Assembly (NCBI GenBank): GCA_030220185.1
Contig: JASPKZ010007797.1
Span: forward strand, 4,454,501 to 4,518,500
Source: Diploptera punctata
Lineage: Eukaryota > Arthropoda > Insecta > Blattodea > Blaberidae
Length of the DNA: 64,000 nt
Direction: 5' to 3'
The stretch's first letter is position 1, and every line of letters starts with the position of its first letter. The notes under the pieces were generated by a model that searched no databases, was not told where the DNA came from, and saw only the letters and a list, made by a program, of their open reading frames with translations. Positions 20,275 to 31,314 of this stretch are shown in pieces. The translations under genes were made by a program, and so were the position numbers.

Positions 20275-20995
20275 TTTTAAGGAATTAACACTATGAGCTA
20301 TAATTTATTTAAGAAAAATATCACCTCACCCTCATATCCTTATTAGACTGGTTTCAGTACCTTAATAAGTTTATGAATGAGTTGGAGAAAATGTTTTTAT
20401 ATCTCACCTCATAAAGTTGCATGTTTTCATGATACCAGTTTCAAAAATATAATTTTACTTCCACCTTCAGTCAAACTTCAACTGTCGAAATTTTGCTGTC
20501 AATACCATCTTCTGAAATGCCATCTGGTGTCAATTTTATGAACTTGTCAGGAATATCAAAATTCATGACTCTATATTTATTCTTCTGAATGTATATATTT
20601 TCCCAAACTGTTAATTCCAAAGGTTTCTCTAAATATTATAAAAATTTAGGTTTTTTTTTTTTTCAATTTTGTGATTCTCTAGTAAACTATGAGCTGCAAT
20701 TGCCGATTTTTCAATTTCACCATTTTTAATATTTCTTAAGTATTTTTGTACAATTTTCTAAATTCTTAAATTAATAAGTATTCAGATAAACTTTAATCAC
20801 ACACCTCATATTCTTCTTCTTTTTAAACTAGTTTCGAAACTATGAAGAAGAAGAATTAGGAGGTGAGTGATAAAAGTATGAGTTCCTAAATAAAGTACCT
20901 TATTAGGGACTGAGGATGGAAGCTAATAACGACCGGTCTAACATGAAGAAGGTTATAAGGTGAGGTGATACAATTTTTTCTTAAAACATTACAGA
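20275..20995. mobile_element. Cluster of Penelope-like ends, several orientations
   Basis: 20275-20370: outer end (GGAATTAACACTATGAG) and tip. 20370-20765: minus-strand copy with the MNFEIP-type tail, LEKPLELTVWENIYIQ and the EIEKSAIAAH region of GIY-YIG. 20780-20995: two short inverted tips (ACACCTCATATTCTTCTTC and its complement, then GTTATAAGGTGAGGTGATAC). Confidence 0.65.
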
Positions 20996-21119
20996 AATTA
21001 CATGTGAAATGATAAATAAGTACATGATAGAAGTGGTTAGACATCTGTTAGTCTGCATCTGTCAGCTGTTTTTTAAGTTCACATGGTGAAATACAAAATT
21101 TAATTAAATTATATTTTTT

Positions 21120-21445
21120 GATGGAAGCAGGCCCAAAAACTTGCAAAGGGCCTCTTGCAGGCCACCAATTTAACATTCCTGACTTACATAGTTTTCGAGG
21201 TTTCTGGAAGTTACCAGGTTTTCATTGCCCAGCAATGTATAGGGACATTAAGTTTTGCTAAAGTGGTATTAATGGATTTTTGTACTTGTGACAGCTACAG
21301 CTGGAATTTAGAGATGGTACAATGTTGATGCTCATAATATGCGCACAGATAATCGGGAGTTTGCTGTAGTTGTAAAGGCTGCAATAAAGTATACATAGGA
21401 AAAACAAAAAGGAATTTGGACACTTGCACAAGGGAACGGGGGTGA
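21120..21445 (+). mobile_element. Penelope-like fragment with the GIY-YIG N-terminal motif
   Basis: At 21350-21430 the plus strand encodes SGVCCSCKGCNKVYIGKTKR followed by NLDTC, the start of a GIY-YIG nuclease (GxY ... YIG) with the Cys pairs typical of PLE endonucleases. This is the best-preserved N-terminal motif in the window. The sequence upstream (21120-21345) is not recognisable as RT. It is cut soon after and joins unrelated sequence. Confidence 0.65.
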
Positions 21446-21739
21446 CAAGGACAATTTCTATTTCAAATGTAGCAAGATTCATCCGAGGCTTTGTTTTGAG
21501 ACTTGAAAGCAAATGTACATTTTTTTCCCAATGGGTTGTTGGCCCAGAGGGGTATTATTGTGGGGTTCCCACAAGATGAAATCATCTTTAGTACAAAAAA
21601 ACAAGAGAATGCCGAATAACAACAAATGAGATGCAATTTATGCACCGTACAGCAGGCTATATAAAGTGCCATAAAAGAAATTAGGGAATTATGAAAAGTT
21701 GGGTGTAGAACCCATTCTACATTATATACAAAACTACCA

Positions 21740-22285
21740 GAATATTCATAGTTAAATATGGGAAATAACATAATGAGATTCTTAATTCAATGAATGAATC
21801 ACTTCTTTTCTTATCTCATATTTTATGTTTTTTTAAACATGGGAACTGCAGTTTTCAAGAGCACATCTCTCATTTTCAACCGATATTATGACTACTGGAT
21901 TTTCGTTGGAAACTTAATCTATAACATTGCCATCTGGTGTTGATTTGATGAACTTCGAGATCAGGTTCTGTTCATCAGGAATTTCGAAATTCATGGATCT
22001 AAATTTGTTCTTCTGCATATATATATCTTCTCCCAAACTCTCAATTCCAAAGGTTTTTACAAATGTTTTAGAAGTTTAGCCTATTTTTCAATTTTATTAC
22101 TCTCCAAAACTGTTGCTGCAATAGCTGATTTTTCAATTTCACCATTTTTAATATTTCTAAACTGTTCCTTTGTGCGAGCGTCCAAATTTTTTTTGTTTTT
22201 CCTATGTATATTTTATTGCAGTATTTACAACTAATTTGATAAATACCAGATTTTTTTACTATCTGGGGTGTTCAATTTCTTATTG
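21740..22285 (-). mobile_element. Penelope-like GIY-YIG domain and 3' end, long degenerate copy
   Basis: The minus strand reads HRKNKKNLDARTKEQFRNIK, NGEIEKSAIAA, then LEKPLELRVWEKIYI-like and [12 protein letters not shown] sequence, ending in the tip AAAACATAAAATATGAGATA and the tail ATTAAGAATCTCATTATG. Several frameshifts. It shows the order GIY-YIG core, linker, NFEIP tail and tip that defines the family here. Confidence 0.75.
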
Positions 22286-22400
22286 GTAGAGATCCGTGAA
22301 AGTGGTTTTATTTTTAGGGAAAATTTGTTTTAAAATTTCAAGATTTTGATGTTATTGGGAATTTGGCGGTGTTATTCTAAAAAAATGTGAATTTGAGTCT
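22286..22400 (-). other. Possible upstream PLE sequence
   Basis: Directly upstream of the GIY-YIG region on the minus strand; AT-rich, with no RT motif recognised. Confidence 0.25.
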
Positions 22401-22730
22401 TTTTAATCCTAGTTTACTTACTTACTCACTGGCACTTTCGAACCCGTAGGTTCATGGCCGCGCGGACATAAGCTCTCCATACATCCCTATCCTGAGCTAA
22501 TGCTTTCCAATCATTCCCTGTATAATCTACTTCCCTCAAATCATAGTTAATGTTGTTCTCCCACCTCATTCTTGGTCTACCAACTGGGCGTTTTCCTTCT
22601 GGCTTTCCTACATAGTTTAGTATATTAAACCCAATATGAATGACATATCCAGCAGTTTAAGGTCCATTTTTAGCTTGTACAATTGATATTGATTTTAATA
22701 CACTAAAATGCATAAAATTTTAATCCTAGT
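22401..22730 (-). mobile_element. LINE family 1 3' end insertion with 13-bp target duplication
   Basis: TTTTAATCCTAGT flanks the insert at 22401-22413 and 22718-22730. The insert begins with the family 1 LINE 3' end (GGTTCATGGCCGCGCGGACA, minus orientation), also seen at 17135-17280 and 59172-59300. Strongly 5' truncated. Confidence 0.7.
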
Positions 22731-22804
22731 CACTAATTTGTAAGCAAAATTTACCTTTTAGGAAAAAACAATCATGGTGAGAAATGTTTTCTTCAGATTT
22801 GAAC

Positions 22805-23156
22805 AAATCATTACTTTTATTTAACTTTTATAGGAATTAATCACTGTGAGGTTTAATTTATGGTGAAATTAAATGTTTCTTACCTCTCATCTATATTTTC
22901 TAAGTTAATCACGATTTCAAGACTATAACTGTCTCATCATCAGAACTTTGTTGGCGACTGGTGTTATGTCAATCGGAAGAACCTCTTCTTCTTCCCTGAA
23001 CAGAGGGAAGAAGAAGAGGTTCTTCCGATTGACATAACACCAGTCGCCAACAAAGTTCTGATGATGAGACAGTTATAGTCTCGAAATTGCGATTAACTTA
23101 GAAAATATAGATGAGGAGAGGTAAGAAACATTTAATTTCACCATAAATCATTACTT
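22805..23156. mobile_element. Near-perfect Penelope-like palindrome with 12-bp target duplication
   Basis: 22853-23148 is a near-perfect palindrome centred on 23000, with about 145-bp arms carrying the PLE tip (AGGAAAATATAG-type end, GATGAGACAGTTATAGT). A one-sided tail (22817-22852, TAGGAATTAATCACTGTGAG) lies on the left only. AAATCATTACTT flanks the unit at 22805-22816 and 23145-23156. Arm identity is so high that insertion or formation looks recent. Confidence 0.85.
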
Positions 23157-23159
23157 AAT

Positions 23160-24000
23160 AATGATAGAAATAAAATTGATAATTATGTCTGCAAAAATTT
23201 AGGGGAGAAAAAAACTTATCTTACATGTTTTATAATTTGTATTTCTTGGAATTCATATTGGCCATAAAACTTAAAATCTATGGAGAGACCATATTTGAGC
23301 ATGAGAAGGACAAAAAATATTACTTCTATGTTGTGAACTGTGTTGCAACCATTTCCCTTTGCAAGAGTGCATGGAGGAAGCAGATTTCACAGTTAAAAAG
23401 AATATGGAATCTGAAAACGGTGTTTAAAAGTGCATTATGAAAATTTTGCGAATAGGACAAAAAATCTCCGGAATTCATTGAAAATTTTAAATTTTGGTGT
23501 AATTTCACGATTCATACATGCTGTTTTTGAGGTTATGGGAAGTGGAGTTAGGAAATGATACAAGAAAATGACAATTAGAGCATTTTGCGTTATCGCAACT
23601 TGCAAATTTCAGGGATCTCTACTTATTATTATTAATAGAATAGCTGATGTCGGAAGCGTTGTAAAATAAAGCAAGAACAATACTCAATTGCTGGGCTGTT
23701 AGAAGTACAAAGATCACTGTATGATGCTCTCAACTGTCAGATTGTATATTAATCAAAATCTGTTTATGTTTGTAATTTTCATTGAGTAAATGTTGCAGTC
23801 CTCTTTTGTACATTAGTATTAGCTGTTTTGTAAATCAAAGAATTTATATATTTTTAATTAAGTGCTGGTGCATATTGTTCATAAGCCTAATGCAGCAGTT
23901 CCCAACCTTTCAACTGTCATGGCCTCCTGGAAATACTTTGTTTTGGCAGATCCCTATGAACACAGGGCTACTAAACAATTTTAACAAATTGACGTTTTAG
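23160..24000. other. Unrecognised AT-rich stretch
   Basis: Short open frames on both strands (23225-23440 plus, 23326-23508 minus, 23782-24000 plus) have no domain or repeats I can name. No tRNA-like promoter or TIR found. Confidence 0.3.
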
Positions 24001-24556
24001 GAATTAACACTATGAGGTATTGAACTTTTATATGGAATAATCTCTATGAGGTTTAATTTAAGATTTAAATTAAAACGTTTTACACCTCACCTCATATCCA
24101 ATCTTATAATTATACCGGTTGACTGATGTTATGTCGATCAGGGGAGAACTGCTTCTTCCTCTCTCTGTTGGTGGACCGATGAACCTCTGGATCAAATCAA
24201 AATCCCCAGGAATTTTGAAGTTCATGAGTTTTACTTTAATTGCAATTTGAGTTGGAAATTTTGATTCACCTCATATTTCTTGATTTTTATGCAGACCTAG
24301 GTTTTGTAGATTCCATGGAACATTGTCAGTGTCTCCAACTGTCGTTTTGTGGCTGTCCATCCTGTAAGTTGGTTTCTGCTCTCTCTGCCGGTTGAACTTC
24401 CAAATCAATTTTTTTTTTTCTCCAGGAATTTCAAAGGTCATGGTTTTCTTTTTATTCTTGCAGATGTAAATTTTCTCCCAAATTGTGAGTTCCTTAGATT
24501 TTTCTAACTGTTTTAGTAATTTGGCCTTAGTTTTACTTTCTTTCTTTCTCCACATT
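24000..24556 (-). mobile_element. Two adjacent Penelope-like 3' ends of different subfamilies
   Basis: 24000-24240: outer end, tip (CACCTCACCTCATATCC) and NFEIP-type tail. 24260-24556: a second copy whose minus strand is open for 94 codons, KAKLLKQLEKSKELTIWEKI, then MTFEIPGEKKKLIWKF. The latter is the longest uninterrupted PLE C-terminus apart from 30584-31003. Confidence 0.7.
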
Positions 24557-24559
24557 AAT

Positions 24560-24745
24560 GCTGTGGTTTATCTACGACGCAACGCGCCAGCGCAAAAATT
24601 GCTCCCCATGTATTTAAATGGAAGTGGTTTATCTACAACGCAAATTGCTGGCGCAAAAAAATTTGTGCTGACATGTCGCGTCGTGTTTTGGAATCTCTTG
24701 AATCCAGGACGCAATTTGCCAGCGCAAGCAAAGAATATAGAAGAT
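24560..24745. repeat. Short GC-richer block with three direct repeats
   Basis: GTGGTTTATCTACGACGCAA, GTGGTTTATCTACAACGCAA and a shorter ACGCAATTTGCCAGCGCAA recur about 61 and 85 bp apart, each followed by YYGGCGCAAA-like sequence. Not matched to any other element in the window; could be the subterminal region of a DNA transposon. Confidence 0.4.
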
Positions 24746-24779
24746 ATTACCCGTACTCATTGGTGTAATTGCTAAAAAC

Positions 24780-25725
24780 AAACTAAGATTTTATAACAAA
24801 ATGTCGGAAATACAGTACTTGTTTTGTAACTTTCCAATTTTAACGACGAAAGTTAGATAGTTTTGTTGCAAATCATCGAGTTCTCTACATGTTTTATACA
24901 ATATGAGCATGAAGGAGTACAGAAAAAAAGTTATTGTGGCTTGAACTTAGTCAAGAGATAAATAAAAGCTGTAAATATTGTATCTCGGGGATATTATGGA
25001 TGTGCATAAATTTCGTCTTGTATTAAATTCAAACCCTGATAAAACTGCTCAGGCGAAAATCTGAAGTATTCTAAAATTTGGTATATTCATCAACCATATG
25101 TCTATTTAAGAACTAAAGAATCATTTATTCTATAATTTTCCATACAACATTCATATGATGCTGTTGCTCTAGGTACTTTTTCTCTCTTTACTAATATTTC
25201 GAACTATTTTAATCGTTTTGCAACGACACTTGAAACTTTTTAAATGAAGAATTTTAATATGTTTATCTATGTACACAAATTATGATTTTTCCTCTCAATT
25301 TATTTTCAAAGTTCTTTATTAGAATTGAAGTTGGCATACGTGAACGCTCATAAAATTAAATCCACCAGATGGCAGGACATATGTGTGAATGACCAACATT
25401 TGCATTTAATTCCAAACCATATTTTAAGAAATAAATGTTCAATCACTTCATTTTGTTAGATTCCGATGGGTCAGTTTAGTGTACATCAGATTAATTTATA
25501 GTTTACTAAATAGTATGTATGTAATTTATTTTATTAGGTTATGCAGGGACAGGTTTGTATACATTAGTTTTTGTAAACACATTTGGAAATTTATTATGAA
25601 CGTTGGTCATTTTGATTTTCCATATATGTGGTGCCATCTGGCGACAATTCCATAAACATATGCGCTCCATGCGGAACCAGCATCACGCCGAGCGAAACGC
25701 GAATTCGCGTATAATAAACCGTAGC
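24780..25725. repeat. AT-rich region with two dispersed repeats
   Basis: 25130-25260 is a reversed copy of the 4660/5050/8220 family. 25340-25660 matches 7790-8110 (GTGTACATCAGATTAATTTA; GGTGCCATCTGGCGACA). The rest is unrecognised. Confidence 0.5.
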
Positions 25726-25729
25726 ATAA

Positions 25730-25985
25730 AAGAAAGAAAACTTCGAAATTCCCGGGGATTCTGATTTGATCTGGAGGTTCATCGGTCCACCAACAGAGGG
25801 AGAAAGAAGCAGTTCTCCTGATCGACATAACATCAGTCGACAAGAAATTATTGAAGATGAAGCTGCCCAAGCTCCGAAACTGGTATAATTAAAAGACTGG
25901 ATATGAGGTGAGGTGTAAAATATTTTAATTTAAATCTTAAATTAAATCTCATAAGATGAGATTTAAAACATTTTAATTTAAATTA
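25730..25985 (+). mobile_element. Penelope-like 3' end
   Basis: FEIPGDSDLIWRFIGPPTEG-type tail, then GAAACTGGTATAATTAAAAG and GACTGGATATGAGGTGAGGT, ending with AAATTAAATCTCATA. Opposite in orientation to the copy at 24000-24240, so the two could be arms of a pair separated by 1.5 kb. Confidence 0.75.
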
Positions 25986-26039
25986 TGTATTTGATATTTC
26001 AAGGAAGTAACACAATGAGGTTTATTTTAGGTAATATGA

Positions 26040-26820
26040 ATTAGATATGTACTACTCACCTTGTATTTGTAGTGCATAAACTGTGGAATATGAAATTTTA
26101 ATTTGGGTCTCTTCACAAAGTTACAGGCGACAGATTGGGAAGCGCTGGTCTACTGTGTATTGTGTCTCATGGGAAATATGTGTAAATGATGTCCGACCTC
26201 GGGACAAGACTAAGACACCAGTGAAACATGTTAGTGTAACAGTTTTGATTGCAACGATTTAAAGTGCTTGCGATTATGCTACTTGATGTAACGGTATTTT
26301 CAAGCAGTGTTGAGGGTTTGTTGTCCAAAGGCTTACAAGGAGGATTGCTCCTTGCATTTTTCCATTCTAAACATCTATCAACAGCGGCCAGGTTTGTACC
26401 CAGGACCCTCGGGATCAGAGGCAAGGAACATATATATTTTTTTTAATTGGTAGCCATATTGTTTTTCCACTTTCCTGTTGACTTGATGGCTTCTTTGGAC
26501 AATGAGAAGCCATCCAGATATTTAAAGCTCGTGCCGACGGCCTACAATCCCACAACACTACTTCAAAATGTTAACTTTGAGTGATTTTCCAAATGCCTAA
26601 GATAATTAGTTTGGGCTGCGTTAGAGAGTACAATAGTATTTTAGTTGAAGTGAGAGAATAACATATAACATTAAGAGGCGTTGTTGAATTGTTTTCAGTG
26701 CCTGTGTACTGCATTGCAATTCTCCGTAATAGCTAAATCTGGAAATGATAAAAATTGGATAAGAAAGCATTCAACTAACTATCTGACAGAGTAAATCAAG
26801 TTAACTACACATTTAATATC
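26040..26820. other. Mostly unrecognised; possible SINE head on the minus strand
   Basis: 26330-26440 reversed contains CGAGGGTCCTGGGTACAAAC, which resembles a B-box, and shares GAGGATTGCTCCTTG-like text with 41620-41700. Nothing else in this interval is identified. Confidence 0.3.
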
Positions 26821-27080
26821 TAAAGGAAGTGACAGTGTGAGGTTTATTTTAAATAATTTGAGTTAGAAAATGCACGACTTTCATCATATTTGTAGTTTCT
26901 TGATGACCAAGGTTTCGACACTGTACGTGTCATTGTCGATTCTTTCTAACTGTTCAATCAGCCGTTGGTGATCTTGTAGATTGATTTCTGCTCCCTCTGT
27001 TGGCTGACCGATGAACTTCATAATTTTTTTTTCTCCTGGAATTTCAAAATTCATTATTTTCTTTCTATTTTTTGTGGATG
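26820..27080 (-). mobile_element. Penelope-like 3' end
   Basis: Outer end GGAAGTGACAGTGTGAGGTT, then on the minus strand KKIMNFEIPGEKKIMKFIGQ and a Gln/Asp-rich linker ending in AAACCTTGG. Confidence 0.65.
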
Positions 27081-27154
27081 TAAATTTTATATTTATGTCA
27101 TTGGAAATTTTAAATTTACAACTGGTTCCCAAAGAAAATATGTATCTTAGACTT

Positions 27155-28012
27155 TTTAGGAATTAACAGTATGAGGTATTATTTATTCAAGTAAAATTGT
27201 ATCACACTCACCTCATATTATTTGTCTTTGACAAGTTTTGGGATCTTATTCGGTTCCATCTTCAGTATTTTCCAGACCGTTGTTTTATGTTGTCTTGAAG
27301 AGCCACATCCTGCTCCCTCTGTTGGTAGATTGAAGAACCTCAAATTATTTTCCCCAGGAATTTTAATGTTCATTTTTTTTTTCTCCCAAAAGGTGAGCTC
27401 TTTAATGTTTTCTGTTTTAATAACTCAGTGTTCATATCAATTTTATGTTTTTCTGACCAGTTAAAAAAAGTTAGGAAAACATAAAATTGATGTATACACT
27501 AAATTATTAAAATATTTAGAAAACACTGGGGGCACGCCGTAACATAGAAGTTAAGGTACTACACTTCAAGCCCGAAGGTTGAGGGTTCTAGTCTCGGTGG
27601 TGTCAAAATTTTTAAACTGACCCAAACCTTCTGGTGGCACTGTGGCCCTGGGATCAACTCAGCCTCTAATGGAAATGAGTACCGGATGCTTGTTCTGGGA
27701 GTAAAGGCAGCCGTCATATAGTGATGACATTAAGTGCTGATTGTCTAGAAAATGTGGGAGCCTTAACCTTCTGTTATCCCAAGGCCTGTAGTGGGATCAC
27801 TTCCAGAAGAATAAAATTATGAATTTTGAAATTCCTGGGGGAAAAGATTTGATTCAAAAGTTCTTTGATCAAGCAAAAGATAAAGTGGGAGTCAACTTTC
27901 AGTGCCAACAACATAAAATTCAACAGTCTGTCAAGCTGATGATGATATGGACAACATATCAAAACATGTAAAATGATACATCATTTTTTGAGATAAGATG
28001 TACCAAATTCAT
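27155..28012. mobile_element. Penelope-like inverted pair split by a SINE
   Basis: Minus arm 27155-27464 (outer end TTAGGAATTAACAGTATGAG; NIKIPGENNL-type tail). Plus arm 27465-27525 and 27803-28012, including AAACATAAAATTGATGTATA (GIY-YIG region) and TTTTGAAATTCCTGGGGGAA. The SINE at 27526-27802 separates the two parts of the plus arm. Confidence 0.7.
27526..27802 (+). mobile_element. tRNA-derived SINE, family D
   Basis: Head GTAACATAGAAGTTAAGG with B-box GGGTTCTAGTCTC, body TAATGGAAATGAGTACCGGA and TCTGGGAGTAAAGGCAGCCG. A reverse copy lies at 43255-43545. Confidence 0.6.
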
Positions 28013-28014
28013 CA

Positions 28015-28400
28015 TATTTATTTATCTGTGTTTGTTGAATTCTACTTAAATCCTTCTTTGTTATTGTCCACATTTTAGCTCCATAAATGAACACAGGTAT
28101 AAATACAATACAGTGAATTACTTGATAATGAAATAGTGCTTTCTGATCCAATTGCTGTCATAATTCCAGCTAGTTTAACCCTAATTGGTCTCTTCTATAG
28201 AACATACTTGATCTATTAGGACATGGAGAAGCTTTTTTTTTTAGAAAGTTTGAGTTTGGGGTTGAAGTAGTTGTTCTCTTGTCCTAATTTAGAGCTACAC
28301 CTGTTGATTGTAGAAAGTTGTCCCTGCTAACAGTCGCTAAGTTTCACTTTTCGGTGTTGTGTAACCATATCATTCATTAGGGACTGGATTTCTGTGCATT
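28015..28400 (-). mobile_element. LINE C-terminal fragment, degenerate
   Basis: Minus-strand reading gives an IYGAKMWTITKKDLSRIQQT-like sequence (the LYGSETW region of LINE ORF2) at about 28020-28110. The remainder is unrecognised. Confidence 0.4.
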
Positions 28401-28479
28401 TCCCCAGAACTTTAATCCTTACGCACTATCATCGCTTTTTTCAGTTTGTTAAACATGGTTTGAATTACATATAACAACT

Positions 28480-28600
28480 ACTTATTTTAAATACTGATGA
28501 TGGAACTGAAATCTAAAGTTCCAAAACTAGTTTAAATTAAAATAAGAAAAAAATATGAGGTGAGTGATTAAATTTTACCTAAATAAATACATATAACATT
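28480..28600 (+). mobile_element. Penelope-like terminal tip
   Basis: CCAAAACTAGTTTAAATTAA then ATATGAGGTGAGTGATTAAA; only the extreme end, with no coding sequence. Confidence 0.5.
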
Positions 28601-28844
28601 TATTTTTAATAATACAGTCATTATACATAATATTTTAGTGTTTTTAAACTTAAATTATATTTTATAGTAATAAAACTACTTGTAACTGAACCTGCTCACC
28701 CAAGGTGACACAAACATAAAACCTATTGTTGGTGTATGTAATTTAATTTACTCTTAACCATTGGTAAACTTTATTACCTATAAAGTTTGGTTAATAAAAT
28801 TAAAATGAATTGTACATTATCTCAATTCATATAATCTGTATTCT

Positions 28845-29410
28845 TCATAGCACAGGACTGCGGTTTCAGGTAGTCATTCCTATCTTCAGCCATCTTTTTG
28901 ATTGTTGGATTTACATCTTCAGCATCATCTTCTAGACTGTCATCTAAATTTGTTCTTCTGAATGTATATCTTTTTCCAAACTATCAATTCCAAGGGCTTT
29001 GCCAAGTGTTTCAAAAGTTTAGTTTCTTTTTCAATCTTATGTTTCTCTAATAAACTATGATCTGTATTTGCTCATTTCTCAATTTCACCATTTTTAATTT
29101 TCTAAAATGTTCTTTTGTGAGAGTGTCCAAATTCCTTTTTTGGAACATTTGATCAAACTATTGGAATTAACATTTTGGAAAAAGATATACATTCAAGAAA
29201 ATAAATTTAGATCCATGAATTTTAAAATTGCTGGAAAGAAAGATTTGATTACAAAGTTCATCAAATCAACACTAGATGACTGTTTAGAAGATGATGGTGA
29301 AGACGTAAATTCAACAGTCAAAAGTATGGCTGAAGATAAGAACAGTTCTTCCTGAAACCGCAGTCTTGTGCTGTGAAGAAAATGGAGTGTATGAGGTGAG
29401 ATGATATGAC
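28845..29410. mobile_element. Penelope-like inverted pair
   Basis: Minus arm 28845-29140 reaches into the GIY-YIG core (CACAAAAGAACATTTTAGAA). Plus arm 29141-29410 starts at LEQTIGI-like sequence and contains MNFKIAGKKDLITKFIKSTL. They meet at about 29140, breaking both in the coding region at different points. Confidence 0.75.
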
Positions 29411-29419
29411 TCATTTGAA

Positions 29420-29690
29420 TTTCATTATTCATTTCATACATCTCAATGATGAATAAATCATATTTGAAGAGAAAAATTATATGCTTGGCCGCCATTTGCA
29501 ATGATAGAAACAAAGGTTTCATAGCATTTGGTGTGCGGGAATTAACAACGTATATAAGAGAAAAATATGCATTTAGATTGGAACTTGCCCAGATGGCTCA
29601 GTTGGTAGAGCACTAGCCTAGAAAGCCAAGGTCCTGGGTTCGAGTCCTAGTCTGAGCGTATAATTTTTCTCTTCAAATAAAATTTTATTT
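29420..29690 (+). repeat. tRNA-like unit
   Basis: tRNA-like block 29586-29657 (A-box TGGCTCAGTTGG, B-box GGTTCGAGTCC) preceded by GTATATAAGAGAAAAATATG and followed by AATTTTTCTCTTCAAATA. The anticodon stem TAGCC...GCCAA is imperfect. Confidence 0.6.
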
Positions 29691-29739
29691 TATTAATTTA
29701 AAAGCCTCATAAAGTTAATTCCAGACCTAAGTTTTATGA

Positions 29740-30180
29740 GACTGTTTAGTTGTATACTCTTGTCCCAAGGAACAGTATCTGCACACGAGTCCGGCCCCTA
29801 CATATCGTACAGAATGTCACACGAAGGCTGTTGTTGAATTGGAATAAAATAAATAGTTTGTTACTTAGCTTTTTAAGAAAAAGAAAGTGTCGCGACGTGG
29901 ACGAGCCTAATGCATTATTGTAGTGTTGGGCATGACATTCAATGTTAATACATGTACAGTAGTTTTTGGTAATTGTTTACAAGTAATTTTTATTATGATT
30001 GTATTTGGATAATCATTTTATTTTGTATTTGATATTGTTTGGACTTGAAACACAAAAAGTTTCATTGTACTTAATTCAGAGATTGTTCATTTTCTCTTGG
30101 AAAGGTTACACGTCGGCTCATACCTGTTAACTTAATTTCTATGTGTATCCTCGCCTGGGAATAAATTGACGGCTACAGAT
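29740..30180 (+). other. Unique UTR-like island
   Basis: About 430 bp of sequence without any repeat recognised in the window, with an AATAAA at about 30161 and CG-containing segments (GTGTCGCGACGTGGACGAGC). Could be a 3' UTR or a relic exon; not coding in any frame. Confidence 0.2.
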
Positions 30181-30583
30181 ATTTAATTTTGTTTCATATC
30201 AGTTTAATCAAAATTACAGTGGGAGGTAACACTATGAAGTAATTTTCAATTTATAAATGAGTTTTTACATCTCACCTCGTAAAGTTCCTTGATTTCAAGT
30301 TACTGATTTCAGAGGCCATTTTGCCTTCATCTTCAATCAAACTCCAACTATTGAAATTTTGCCCTTTACCACCATCTTTGAAACTGCCATCTGGTGCTGA
30401 TTTTATAAAATTGGAGATTAAATTTAGCTTCCTGGAACTTCAAAATTCATGGTTCTATATTTATTCTTCTGAATAAATCTTTTCCCAAACTGATAATTCC
30501 AAAGGTTTTTCTAAACGTTTTACAATTTTAATTTCTCTTCCAATTTCTTGATTCTCTAGCAAACTATGAGCTGCAATTGCCAA

Positions 30584-31003
30584 TTTTTCAATTTCATCAT
30601 TTTTAATATTTCTAAACCATTCTTTTGTAAGAGTTTGTAAATTCCTTTTTGTTTTCTTTAAATATACTTTTTCAATTTCATCATTTTTAATATTTCTAAA
30701 CCATTCTTTTGTAAGAGTTTGTAAATTCCTTTTTGTTTTCTTTAAATATACTTTTTCAATTTCATCATTTTTAATATTTCTAAACCATTCTTTTGTAAGA
30801 GTTTGTAAATTCCTTTTTGTTTTCTTTAAATATACTTTTTCAATTTCATCATTTTTAATATTTCTAAACCATTCTTTTGTAAGAGTTTGTAAATTCCTTT
30901 TTGTTTTCTTTAAATATACTTTTTCAATTTCATCATTTTTAATATTTCTAAACCATTCTTTTGTAAGAGTTTGTAAATTCCTTTTTGTTTTCTTTAAATA
31001 TAT
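30584..31003 (-). repeat. Five perfect 84-bp tandem copies, in frame, of a GIY-YIG segment
   Basis: Period 84, units starting at 30584, 30668, 30752, 30836 and 30920, apparently identical. On the minus strand each gives 28 residues with no stop: VYLKKTKRNLQTLTKE, then WFRNIKNDEIEK. The unit spans the YIG motif (here YLK), the KTKRNL strand, the R-x-KEH helix (here L-T-KEW) and the EIEK helix of the nuclease, with the key Gly, Arg and His replaced. Confidence 0.9.
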
Positions 31004-31149
31004 TTAAAGGGATTCAGAAAGGAATTTAGAAACTTGTATAAAAGAACACTCTAGAATTATTAAAAATGGTGAAATTGAAAAATCGGTAATTTCAACTCAT
31101 AGTTTGCTAGATAATCACATAACTGGAAAAGAAACTTAACTTTTAAAAC

Positions 31150-31314
31150 ATTTAGAGAAGCAGTCAATTGATTTGGCGTTTACTTGATGAAAATCCATTT
31201 TTATAAATATAAATAAAACTCAAAGTTTTATATGATTTTCATATTTATTAGAGTACAAATTTGTAACAGCTGTTTCAGTACCTTGTACCTTCTTCAGACA
31301 AATATTTAGAGAAG
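31150..31314. mobile_element. 143-bp insertion with 11-bp target duplication in the PLE plus arm
   Basis: ATTTAGAGAAG occurs at 31150-31160 and 31304-31314, interrupting LEK|PLELTVW codons. The insert (31161-31303) has no ORF; it contains TATGATTTTCATATTTATTA and CTTGTACCTTCTTCAGAC. Family unknown. Confidence 0.65.

Noticed and set aside
26249..26446. Overlapping ORFs on both strands near 26300
   Set aside because: They fall in a SINE-like segment; no domain.
30584..31003. CRISPR-like array
   Set aside because: Repeats are contiguous with no spacers, in a eukaryotic context, and encode part of a PLE protein.
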